Assembly (NCBI GenBank): GCA_910577475.1
Contig: CAJTLJ010000018.1
Coordinates: 1 to 43,731, forward strand
Source of the DNA: an uncultured Alistipes sp.
GTDB lineage: Bacteria > Bacteroidota > Bacteroidia > Bacteroidales > Rikenellaceae
Length of the DNA stretch: 43,731 nucleotides
Reading direction: 5' to 3'
The notes under the pieces were generated by a model. That model was not told where the DNA came from and searched no databases. It saw only the letters and a program-made list of their open reading frames with translations. This document shows, in pieces, positions 1 to 8,163 of the stretch. Within the stretch, counting starts at the first letter, position 1. Each line of letters starts with the position of its first letter. The translations under genes and the position numbers were made by a program.

Positions 1-67
1 ACAGCCAGCCCCGCCCAAACCGCAAGTCGGAATTATTCATGATTTTTATATTTATTTATGCGGTCGA

Positions 68-95
68 CGGCGGGGCTTCGCTGTCAAGCCCGCCG
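68..95 (-). terminator. Intrinsic terminator of rlmD
   Basis: A GC-rich inverted repeat (CGGCGGGGCTT / AAGCCCGCCG, loop of 7) overlaps the rlmD stop codon. On the minus strand it is followed by an A/T-rich run, although there is no pure T tract. The position at the gene end supports a transcription terminator. Confidence 0.6.
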
Positions 96-1499
96 CACGA
101 GCTTGACGACGTTCTCCACATGGTGCGTATGGGGGAACATGTCGACCGGCTGCACCGCTTCGACCCGATACTGCGGATCGAGCAGAGCCAGGTCGCGCGC
201 CTGCGTGGCCGGGTTGCAGCTCACGTAGACGATCCGTTCGGGGGCGGCCCGCAGGATGACGCCGATCACCGGCTCGTCGACTCCGGCACGGGGCGGGTCG
301 AGGATAATCACGTCGGGACGGCCGTTCCGGGCGACGAAGTCGTCGTCGAGCACCGCTTTCATGTCGCCCGCATAGAAGCGCGTATTCGCGATGCCGTTGA
401 GCTGCGAATTGATCTTCGCATCCTCGATCGCCTCGGGCACGTACTCAATGCCCACCACGCTCCGGCACCGGGCGGCGCAGAAGTTGGCGATGGTGCCCGT
501 ACCGGTATAGAGATCGTAGAGAACCTCGTCGCCCTTCAGGCCGGCGAAGTCGCGCGCCACCTTATAGAGTTCGTAGGCCTGCTTCGAATTGGTCTGGTAG
601 AAGGACTTGGGCCCCACCTTGAACCGAAGCCCCTCCATCCGCTCGACGATATGGTCCTTGCCGCGGTAGCAGACCGGCTCCTGGTCGCCCAGCGAGTCGT
701 TCCACTTGGTGTTGACCATATAGATCAGCGAGGTGATCTCGGGGAAACGCTCCGCCAGGTGGTCGAGCAGCGCCGCTATGCGGGGCCGGTCCTCCTCGCC
801 GAAGACCACGATCACCATCACCTCGCCGGTCGAGGCCGTACGGACGATCATATTGCGCATCAGGCCGCTGTGCTCGCGGGCATTATAGAAAGTATAGCCG
901 TGCTCGACGCAGAACCGTTTGGTCTCCAGCCGGACGGCGTTCGACGGGTCGCCCTGCAAATGGCAGGCGTCGATGTCCAGCACCTTGTCGAACATGTTGG
1001 GGATGTGGAAACCCAGCGCCGGCTCGGGTGCGATCTCGCGCCCGGCGTCGGCGATCTCCTCGTAGGTCATCCAGCGCCGGTCGGCGAAGGTGAACTCCAG
1101 CTTGTTGCGGTAGTAGCGCGTATCGGCCGAGCCCAGGCAGGGGCGGATTTCGGGCAGTTCGATCTTGCCGATCCGGGTCAGCTGGTCGCGGACCTGCTCG
1201 GTCTTGAAGCGCAGCTGCTCGGCGTAGGGCAGATTCTGCCACTTGCAGCCGCCGCAGACCCCGAAATGGGCGCAGAAAGGCTCCTCGCGCAGCGGCGAAC
1301 GCTTGCGGTAGTTGACGACGGATCCCTCCATGAAGCGGCGGCGCTTGACCCGAATCTGCACGTCGACCACGTCGCCGGGCACGGTCATCGGTACGAAGAC
1401 CACCTGTTCGTTCCAACGCCCCATCGCCTTGCCCTCGGCGGCGAGCGTCGTGATTTCGAGCCCCTCGATCAGGGGGTAGTTCTGTTTCTTGCGAGCCAT
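84..1499 (-). CDS. rlmD: 23S rRNA (uracil-5-)-methyltransferase RlmD/RumA family
   Basis: 471-aa S-adenosylmethionine-dependent RNA m5U methyltransferase of the RlmD/TrmA family, expected to methylate a uracil in 23S rRNA. The N-terminus looks like a TRAM/OB RNA-binding domain (about residues 5-65). It is followed by the iron-sulfur ligand set C76, C82, C85 and probably C179. The Rossmann motif DLYTGTGTIANF, a DPPRAG motif and the catalytic cysteine in YVSCNPAT lie in the C-terminal half. The ATG at 1499 was chosen because it follows an AGAGGAAA Shine-Dalgarno-like stretch and a promoter box 20 bases upstream; the 17 upstream in-frame codons overlap that promoter. It stands alone, transcribed away from pgk. 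TrmA-like or RlmCD-type target specificity cannot be excluded from sequence alone. Confidence 0.9.
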   Translation of the reverse strand: MARKKQNYPLIEGLEITTLAAEGKAMGRWNEQVVFVPMTVPGDVVDVQIRVKRRRFMEGSVVNYRKRSPLREEPFCAHFGVCGGCKWQNLPYAEQLRFKTEQVRDQLTRIGKIELPEIRPCLGSADTRYYRNKLEFTFADRRWMTYEEIADAGREIAPEPALGFHIPNMFDKVLDIDACHLQGDPSNAVRLETKRFCVEHGYTFYNAREHSGLMRNMIVRTASTGEVMVIVVFGEEDRPRIAALLDHLAERFPEITSLIYMVNTKWNDSLGDQEPVCYRGKDHIVERMEGLRFKVGPKSFYQTNSKQAYELYKVARDFAGLKGDEVLYDLYTGTGTIANFCAARCRSVVGIEYVPEAIEDAKINSQLNGIANTRFYAGDMKAVLDDDFVARNGRPDVIILDPPRAGVDEPVIGVILRAAPERIVYVSCNPATQARDLALLDPQYRVEAVQPVDMFPHTHHVENVVKLVRRA

Positions 1500-1518
1500 A
1501 GTTTCCTCTTTATCGGCA

Positions 1519-1526
1519 CAAAGATA
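1519..1526 (-). promoter_or_regulatory. Bacteroidetes -7 promoter box for rlmD
   Basis: TATCTTTG on the minus strand matches the Bacteroidetes -7 consensus TAnnTTTG and sits 20 bases before the chosen rlmD start. I see no clear -33 TTTG. Confidence 0.6.
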
Positions 1527-1624
1527 GGTAAAATTCGCCACCCGAACCACTGCCGGCGAAAGTTTCGCTCGATTTCGGCTTCAGTTTTGTGAAAGAAATA
1601 ACAGATATTCCGAAAATATTTTAT

Positions 1625-1632
1625 TAAATTTG
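1625..1632 (+). promoter_or_regulatory. -7 promoter box for pgk
   Basis: TAAATTTG matches TAnnTTTG in an A/T-rich stretch between the divergent rlmD and pgk genes. It predicts a 5' untranslated leader of about 125 nt before the pgk ATG. No well-spaced -33 TTTG is visible. Confidence 0.5.
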
Positions 1633-1764
1633 CACCGTATTAGGTCGCTGATCCATCGGATCGTTCCGCATTTTCACCGCCCGGCACCGTTCCGGCTCGG
1701 GAGCGGTTCGGGGACAGAGACGGAAATGAAGACGAAAGTTCATTCAAATAAAACACGAAAAACT

Positions 1765-3027
<1,263 letters not shown>

Positions 3028-3055
3028 TCCGCACCGACCGGATTGCCAACAGACT

Positions 3056-3090
3056 GAGGGAGAGAGTCGGACGACTGCTCTCCCTCTTTC
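3056..3090 (+). terminator. Intrinsic terminator of pgk
   Basis: Inverted repeat GAGGGAGAGAGTCG / CGACTGCTCTCCCTC with one bulged base and a short loop, followed by a pyrimidine-rich TCTTTC tail, 28 bases after the pgk stop. Confidence 0.75.
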
Positions 3091-3119
3091 GCCTGAAATG
3101 AATGAATAAAACCGAAACC

Positions 3120-5150
3120 ATGAAAAAGATTCTTTTATTAACGACCATCGTTTGTATGACCGCTTGTCAGAACAACACCACAAAGACTCCGGCCATCGAC
3201 CTCGCCAGTCTGAACAAGAGCGTATCGCCCGCCGAGGATTTCTACCAGTACGCCACGGGCGGCTGGCAGGCCAAGAATCCCCTGAAACCGGAATTCTCGC
3301 GCTACGGATCGTTCGACGTCCTGCGTGAAAACAACGAGATCCGCATCAACGAGCTCTTCTCGGAGATGACCCGCATGGAGACCCGGGCCGGATCGACCGA
3401 CCGCAAGATCTGCGACCTCTACAAGCTCGGACTCGACTCCGTGCGGCTGAACGCCGAGGGTGCGGCCCCCGTGCAGAAGGATTTGCAGGAGATTCTCTCC
3501 GGCGGACGCGAGCAGGCCACCGAACTGCTGGCGACCCTCCACGCCGGTGTCGGCGACGCCTTCTTCGGAACGGGCGTCGAGGCCGACCTGATGAACAGCG
3601 ACCTCAACGCCCTCTACATCTGGCAGGGCGGTCTGGGCATGGGCGACCGCGACTACTACATCGATGAGGAGAACGCCGCCCTGCGCGAAGGTTACGCGAA
3701 CTACCTGAAGCGCATCTTCACGCTCGCCGGATTCGAAGAGGAAGCTGCCGCATCGGCCGCCGCCGCATCACTCGGCGTGGAGGAGCGCATCGCCCGCGCA
3801 TCGCGCTCGAGCGTTGAGCTGCGCGACATGAGCGCCAACTACAACCCCATGACCTTCGACGAGCTGAAGCGCCGCTACGACGCCGTGGAATGGGACACCT
3901 ACTTCAAGATTCTGGGCATGGAGAGCCCCGAAAAGGTGATCGTGGGCCAGCCCGAGGTGCTCGACACCGTGAACACCCTGCTCAAGGAACTCTCCACAGA
4001 GGAGCTGCGCAGCTACCTGGCCGCCCAGTATCTGAGTGCGGCCTGCGGCTATCTGAGCGATGATTTCTATGCCGCATCGTTCGATTTCTTCGGACGTCAG
4101 ATGTCGGGCAAGCAGGAGCCCCGCCCCCGCTGGAAACGCGCCATGTCCACCACCGACGGCATCTTCGACATGGCCGTAGGCAAAATGTATGTCGACAAGT
4201 ACTTCTCGCGCGAGGACAAGGAGCGCATGCTGCAGCTGGTGAAGAACCTCCAGACCGCACTGGGCGAACACATCGACGCGCTGGAGTGGATGTCCGACGA
4301 CACGAAGGCCTGCGCCCGCGAGAAGCTGGCGACCTTCAAGGTGAAGATCGGCTACCCCGACAAGTGGAAGGAGTTCTCGTCGCTGACGATCGACCCGTCG
4401 GCCAGCTACTGGGAGAATGTGAAGGCCGCCAACGTCTGGTCGACGGCCGACCAGCTGGCGAAGGTGGGCAAGCCGGTCGACAAGGAGGAGTGGCTGATGA
4501 GCCCCCAGACTGTGAACGCCTACTACAACCCCACCACCAACGAGATCTGCTTCCCGGCCGCCATTCTGCAGCCTCCCTTCTACAACTCGGATGCCGACGA
4601 CGCGGTGAACTACGGCGCCATCGGCGTGGTGATCGGTCACGAGATGACCCACGGATTCGACGATCAGGGCCGCAACTTCGACAAGGACGGCAACATGAAC
4701 AACTGGTGGACCGTGGCCGATGCCGCCGCATTCAAGGAGCGCACCGACGTGCTGGTGAAGCAGTTCGACGCCATCGAGGTGCTGCCCGCCCGGGAAGGCC
4801 AGCCGGCCGTATACGCCAACGGCGCCCTCTCGCTGGGCGAAAACATCGCCGATCAGGGCGGTCTGCGCGTAGCCTACACCGCCCTGCACAACACGCTCGA
4901 CGGTCAGGAGCCCGCTCCCATCGACGGCTTCACGGCCGACCAGCGCTTCTACCTGGCCTATGCCGCGCTGTGGGCCCAGAACATCCGCGACGAGGAGATT
5001 GCCCGCCTTACCAAGCTGGACGTACACTCGCTGGGACGCAATCGCGTGAACGCCACCCTGCGCAACATCCAAAGCTTCTACGACGCCTTCGGCATCGGGG
5101 CCGGTTCGCCCATGTACCTGCCCGAGGAGGAGCGCGTGACGATCTGGTAA
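3120..5150 (+). CDS. M13 family zinc metallopeptidase (neprilysin/PepO-like), lipoprotein
   Basis: 676-aa secreted peptidase of the M13 (neprilysin/endothelin-converting enzyme) family, which cleaves oligopeptides. A short signal peptide ends at Cys16 (VCMTAC), suggesting a lipoprotein anchored in the cell envelope. The N-terminal M13 domain is followed by the catalytic domain: NAYYNP, zinc motif HEMTH (H507, E508, H511) followed by GFDDQGRNFD, and ENIADQGG carrying the third zinc ligand E574. Length is standard. The start at 3120 directly precedes the signal peptide; an in-frame ATG six codons upstream (3102) is possible but would put charged residues ahead of it. Monocistronic between two hairpin terminators. 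The physiological substrate is unknown. Confidence 0.93.
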   Translation: MKKILLLTTIVCMTACQNNTTKTPAIDLASLNKSVSPAEDFYQYATGGWQAKNPLKPEFSRYGSFDVLRENNEIRINELFSEMTRMETRAGSTDRKICDLYKLGLDSVRLNAEGAAPVQKDLQEILSGGREQATELLATLHAGVGDAFFGTGVEADLMNSDLNALYIWQGGLGMGDRDYYIDEENAALREGYANYLKRIFTLAGFEEEAAASAAAASLGVEERIARASRSSVELRDMSANYNPMTFDELKRRYDAVEWDTYFKILGMESPEKVIVGQPEVLDTVNTLLKELSTEELRSYLAAQYLSAACGYLSDDFYAASFDFFGRQMSGKQEPRPRWKRAMSTTDGIFDMAVGKMYVDKYFSREDKERMLQLVKNLQTALGEHIDALEWMSDDTKACAREKLATFKVKIGYPDKWKEFSSLTIDPSASYWENVKAANVWSTADQLAKVGKPVDKEEWLMSPQTVNAYYNPTTNEICFPAAILQPPFYNSDADDAVNYGAIGVVIGHEMTHGFDDQGRNFDKDGNMNNWWTVADAAAFKERTDVLVKQFDAIEVLPAREGQPAVYANGALSLGENIADQGGLRVAYTALHNTLDGQEPAPIDGFTADQRFYLAYAALWAQNIRDEEIARLTKLDVHSLGRNRVNATLRNIQSFYDAFGIGAGSPMYLPEEERVTIW

Positions 5151-5170
5151 ATGCACCGAAAAACCTTACA

Positions 5171-5208
5171 GCCACCGGCCCGCCCTCGACGACGGGCCGG
5201 TGGCATTT
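5171..5208 (+). terminator. Terminator of the M13 peptidase gene
   Basis: Perfect 12-bp inverted repeat GCCACCGGCCCG / CGGGCCGGTGGC with a 10-base loop, followed by ATTTCC, starting 20 bases after the stop. Confidence 0.75.
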
Positions 5209-5226
5209 CCGACAACCGAAAAGACA

Positions 5227-5823
5227 ATGAATAAAGAGGAAAAACTCGAACGGATGCGCTCCGGAGCCTGGCTCCACGCCATCGACCCCGAAATCGGCGA
5301 AGAGCTGCTTCGTGCCGAAGAGCTCTGCCACCGGCTGAACGCCCTGCCTCCCTCGCACCGCGAAGAGCGGGAGGCGATTCTCCGGGAGCTGCTGGGCGCA
5401 ACCGGCCGGACATTCGTGATCCACAGCCCTTTCCACTGCGACTTCGGCACGCAGATCTCCATCGGCGAGGGCTTCGTGGGGAACTACGGTCTGACCATTC
5501 TCGACGAGGGGCCGGTCACCATCGGCGACCACGTTTTCATCGGCCCCGGCGTGGGGATCTACACGGTCGTCCATGCCCTGCTGCCCGGCCAGCGGAACGA
5601 GGGCATCATGCGGAGCCGCCCGGTTACGATCGGCAACGACGTCTGGATCGGGGGCCATGCAACCATTCTGCCCGGGGTGACAATCGGAGAGGGAGCGGTG
5701 ATCGGCGCCGGGAGCGTCGTGACGCGCGACATCCCCGCCGGCGTGCTCGCCGTGGGGAATCCGTGCCGCGTCGTGCGTCCCTTGACGGAGAGCGACCGGA
5801 TCGCGCCCGCGGAGCTGGAATAG
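5227..5823 (+). CDS. Sugar O-acetyltransferase (maltose/galactoside acetyltransferase-like)
   Basis: 198-aa left-handed beta-helix acetyltransferase of the LbH_MAT_GAT group, which transfers acetyl from acetyl-CoA to sugar hydroxyls. The N-terminal helical region (EKLERMRSGAWLHAIDPE) resembles the Mac domain. The C-terminal two thirds carry hexapeptide repeats of the type I-G-x-x-x-x, for example ISIGEGFVGN, VTIGDHVFIGPGV, VTIGNDVWIGGHA, VTIGEGAVIGAGSVV. The conserved acceptor histidine is probably in the YTVVHAL segment. The start at 5227 was chosen because the nine upstream codons overlap the preceding terminator. The gene stands alone. The real acceptor sugar is not predictable. Confidence 0.9.
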   Translation: MNKEEKLERMRSGAWLHAIDPEIGEELLRAEELCHRLNALPPSHREEREAILRELLGATGRTFVIHSPFHCDFGTQISIGEGFVGNYGLTILDEGPVTIGDHVFIGPGVGIYTVVHALLPGQRNEGIMRSRPVTIGNDVWIGGHATILPGVTIGEGAVIGAGSVVTRDIPAGVLAVGNPCRVVRPLTESDRIAPAELE

Positions 5824-5888
5824 GTAACGATTCGTAACCCGCGAGCTAAAAAAAGGGGTCGAAGGTGCGCAGCGAACGAAAAAAAACG

Positions 5889-5896
5889 TATCTTTG
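5889..5896 (+). promoter_or_regulatory. -7 promoter box for the kbl operon
   Basis: TATCTTTG matches TAnnTTTG, 49 bases before the kbl ATG, in an A-rich intergenic stretch. Confidence 0.65.
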
Positions 5897-5945
5897 CTAA
5901 CGAATCGATACTTTCACGGGCACAACCTAAAAACACATATCCTCT

Positions 5946-7133
5946 ATGTACGGTAAAATGAAGGAGTACCTCCGGCAGGAGCTGGAGCAAATCAAGGAGG
6001 CGGGCCTCTACAAGAGCGAACGCGTCATCGCTTCGCCCCAGCGGGCCGAGATCGAAGTGGCAGGCCGCAAGGTGCTGAATTTCTGCGCCAACAACTACCT
6101 GGGCCTTTCGGACAACGGACGGCTGATCGAGGCGGCCAAGCGGGCCATGGACGAACGGGGCTACGGCATGTCGTCCGTGCGCTTCATCTGCGGCTGTCAG
6201 GACCGTCACAAGGAGCTGGAGCGGGCGATCTCCGACTATTTCGGCACGGAGGACACCATTCTCTACGCCGCCTGCTTCGACGCCAACGGAGGCGTCTTCG
6301 AACCGCTCTTCACGGAGCAGGACGCCATTATCAGCGACTCGCTCAACCACGCCTCGATCATCGACGGCGTGCGTCTCTGCAAGGCCGTGCGCTACCGCTA
6401 TGCCAATGCCGACATGGGCGAGCTGGAGGAGTGCCTGAAGAGGGCGCAGGCCCAGCGTTTCCGCATCATCTGCACCGACGGCGTATTCTCGATGGACGGC
6501 AACGCCGCTCCGCTCGACAAGATCTGCGAACTGGCCGAAAAATACGACGCCCTGGTCATGGTGGACGAGTGCCACTCGGCCGGCGTGCTGGGCCGGACGG
6601 GCCGCGGCATCACGGAGCTCTATGACCTGCGCGGAGAGGTGGACATCCTCACCGGAACGCTCGGCAAGGCCTTCGGCGGCGCCGTGGGCGGCTTCACGAC
6701 TGGCCGCAGGGAGATCATCGACATGCTGCGCCAGCGGTCGCGTCCCTACCTCTTCTCCAATTCGCTGCCCCCCGCCGTGGTGGGAGCCGGCATCGAGCTC
6801 TTCCGGATGCTCGCCGAGAGCAACGAGTGGCACGACCGGCTGGTAGCCAACGTCGAGCACTTCCGCAGCCGCATGATGGCTGCCGGATTCGACATCAAGC
6901 CCACGCAGTCGGCCATCTGCGCCGTGATGCTCTACGACGCGAAGCTCTCGCAGGACTTCGCCGCCCGCCTGCAGGAGGAGGGGGTTTTCGTCACGGGATT
7001 CTACTACCCCGTCGTACCGAAGGGGCAGGCCCGCATCCGCGTGCAGGTATCGGCCGGCCACACCGTCGAACAGCTCGACCGTTGCGTCGAAGCCTTCGTC
7101 AAGGTGGGCCGCGAACTGAAAGTAATCGAATAA
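5946..7133 (+). CDS. kbl: Glycine C-acetyltransferase (2-amino-3-ketobutyrate CoA ligase)
   Basis: 395-aa pyridoxal-phosphate enzyme of the alpha-oxoamine synthase family. It converts 2-amino-3-oxobutyrate plus CoA into glycine and acetyl-CoA, the second step of threonine breakdown. Visible landmarks: NNYLGLS, the substrate-proximal SVRFICG, DSLNHASIIDG, VDECHSAG with cofactor residues D207 and H210, and TLGKAFGG with the Schiff-base lysine K241. Length equals the family norm. It heads a three-gene run with an Lrp-type regulator 13 bases downstream, which fits amino-acid-responsive control. No threonine dehydrogenase is in the window. Other alpha-oxoamine synthases (8-amino-7-oxononanoate synthase, serine palmitoyltransferase) are close relatives, but the sequence reads as Kbl. 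Confidence 0.93.
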   Translation: MYGKMKEYLRQELEQIKEAGLYKSERVIASPQRAEIEVAGRKVLNFCANNYLGLSDNGRLIEAAKRAMDERGYGMSSVRFICGCQDRHKELERAISDYFGTEDTILYAACFDANGGVFEPLFTEQDAIISDSLNHASIIDGVRLCKAVRYRYANADMGELEECLKRAQAQRFRIICTDGVFSMDGNAAPLDKICELAEKYDALVMVDECHSAGVLGRTGRGITELYDLRGEVDILTGTLGKAFGGAVGGFTTGRREIIDMLRQRSRPYLFSNSLPPAVVGAGIELFRMLAESNEWHDRLVANVEHFRSRMMAAGFDIKPTQSAICAVMLYDAKLSQDFAARLQEEGVFVTGFYYPVVPKGQARIRVQVSAGHTVEQLDRCVEAFVKVGRELKVIE

Positions 7134-7146
7134 CCCACCCGCAGAC

Positions 7147-7617
7147 ATGGCAAAGACGACTCTCGACGCAATCGACCGCAAGATCCTGAAATTTCTGATA
7201 AAGAACGCCCGCACCCCCTTTCTGGAGATCGCCCGCGAATGCGGCATCTCGGGTGCGGCCATCCACCAGCGCATCCGCAAGCTCGACGAATCGGGAGTGA
7301 TTCTGGGCAGCCGCCTGCTGGTCGATCCCCGCACCCTGGGTTTCGACGTGTGCGCCTACATCGGCATCCGGCTCGAAACCCCCAAGGAGCTGGGACAGAC
7401 GCTCGAAGAGCTGAAGAAGATCCCCGAAATCGTGGAGTGTCACTTCATCACGGGCAGTTACAGCCTCTTCGCGAAGCTCTACTGTCTGGACAACGACCAC
7501 CTGATGAAGGTGATCGAGTCGCTCCAGATCATCCCGGGCATCTCCTCCACGCAGACCTACATCTCGCTCAAGGAGGCGTTCCAGCGCCAGGTCTATGTCG
7601 ACTGCCTGAAAGATTGA
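7147..7617 (+). CDS. Lrp/AsnC family transcriptional regulator
   Basis: 156-aa DNA-binding regulator of the leucine-responsive/feast-famine family. The N-terminal winged helix-turn-helix (about residues 5-60, LDAIDRKILKFLIKNARTPF then ISGAAIHQRIRKLDESG) is followed by the RAM ligand-binding and oligomerisation domain (about 70-145, with CHFITGSYSLFAKL). It starts 13 bases after kbl and ends 12 bases before queD, so it is probably cotranscribed with both. A likely role is amino-acid-responsive control of kbl or of a wider regulon; the effector is not predictable. Confidence 0.92.
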   Translation: MAKTTLDAIDRKILKFLIKNARTPFLEIARECGISGAAIHQRIRKLDESGVILGSRLLVDPRTLGFDVCAYIGIRLETPKELGQTLEELKKIPEIVECHFITGSYSLFAKLYCLDNDHLMKVIESLQIIPGISSTQTYISLKEAFQRQVYVDCLKD

Positions 7618-7629
7618 TCCTCGCACGCT

Positions 7630-8082
7630 ATGGGACACGTAATAAGACTGACGAAACTCTTCTCCTTCGAGGCGGCCCACGCGCTCGAGGGTTACGACGG
7701 AGCGTGCCGCGAAATTCACGGCCACTCCTACAAACTCTACGTGACGGTGAAGGGGGAACCCGTAGCCGACGAACGCGACCCGAAGTTCGGCATGGTGATG
7801 GATTTCGGCGACCTGAAGCGTATCGTAAACGAACAGGTCGTCAAACCCTTCGACCACGCCTTCGTGCTGCGCCGCACGGAGTCGAACAGCGGGCTCTACG
7901 AGCAGCTGCGCGACCGGTTCGAACGGATCGTGCTGCTCGAATTCCAGCCCACGTGCGAAAACATGCTGGCCGAATTCGCCCGCCGCATCCAGCGCAACCT
8001 GCCCGAACGGGTGAAGCTGCATGCGCTCCGGCTGCACGAAACGGAGACCTCCTACGCCGAGTGGTTCGCCGAGGACAACTAA
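7630..8082 (+). CDS. queD: 6-carboxytetrahydropterin synthase QueD
   Basis: 150-aa member of the PTPS/QueD family. It converts 7,8-dihydroneopterin triphosphate to 6-carboxytetrahydropterin in the queuosine/7-deazaguanine pathway. The zinc-binding histidines H17, H30 and H32 and the catalytic cysteine C26 are present in the diagnostic CxxxHGH arrangement (CREIHGH). This distinguishes QueD from animal-type PTPS. The C-terminal HETETSYAEW segment is also typical. It is the last gene of the kbl run. tgt, the enzyme that inserts the queuosine precursor into tRNA, lies 28 kb away in the same window. Confidence 0.92.
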   Translation: MGHVIRLTKLFSFEAAHALEGYDGACREIHGHSYKLYVTVKGEPVADERDPKFGMVMDFGDLKRIVNEQVVKPFDHAFVLRRTESNSGLYEQLRDRFERIVLLEFQPTCENMLAEFARRIQRNLPERVKLHALRLHETETSYAEWFAEDN

Positions 8083-8099
8083 CGGAACAAGACAAAAGA

Positions 8100-8147
8100 G
8101 AGAGGGTCGGGGGCCGATCCGATGATTCGGCGGCTCCCGGCCCTCTC
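8100..8147 (+). terminator. Hairpin between queD and polA
   Basis: A 17-bp inverted repeat (GAGAGGGTCGGGGGCCG / CGGCTCCCGGCCCTCTC, mismatches compatible with G-U pairs) with a 14-base loop, lying between queD and the polA start. It lacks a clear T tract on the plus strand (CGTT follows). No separate polA promoter is evident after it, so readthrough may supply polA. Confidence 0.6.
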
Positions 8148-8163
8148 GTTAACGACTGAAAAA

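Noticed and set aside
39..1592. Long plus-strand open frame opposite rlmD
   Set aside because: It is the antisense shadow of a convincing methyltransferase gene; its translation has no recognisable motifs and its composition reflects GC-rich antisense codons.
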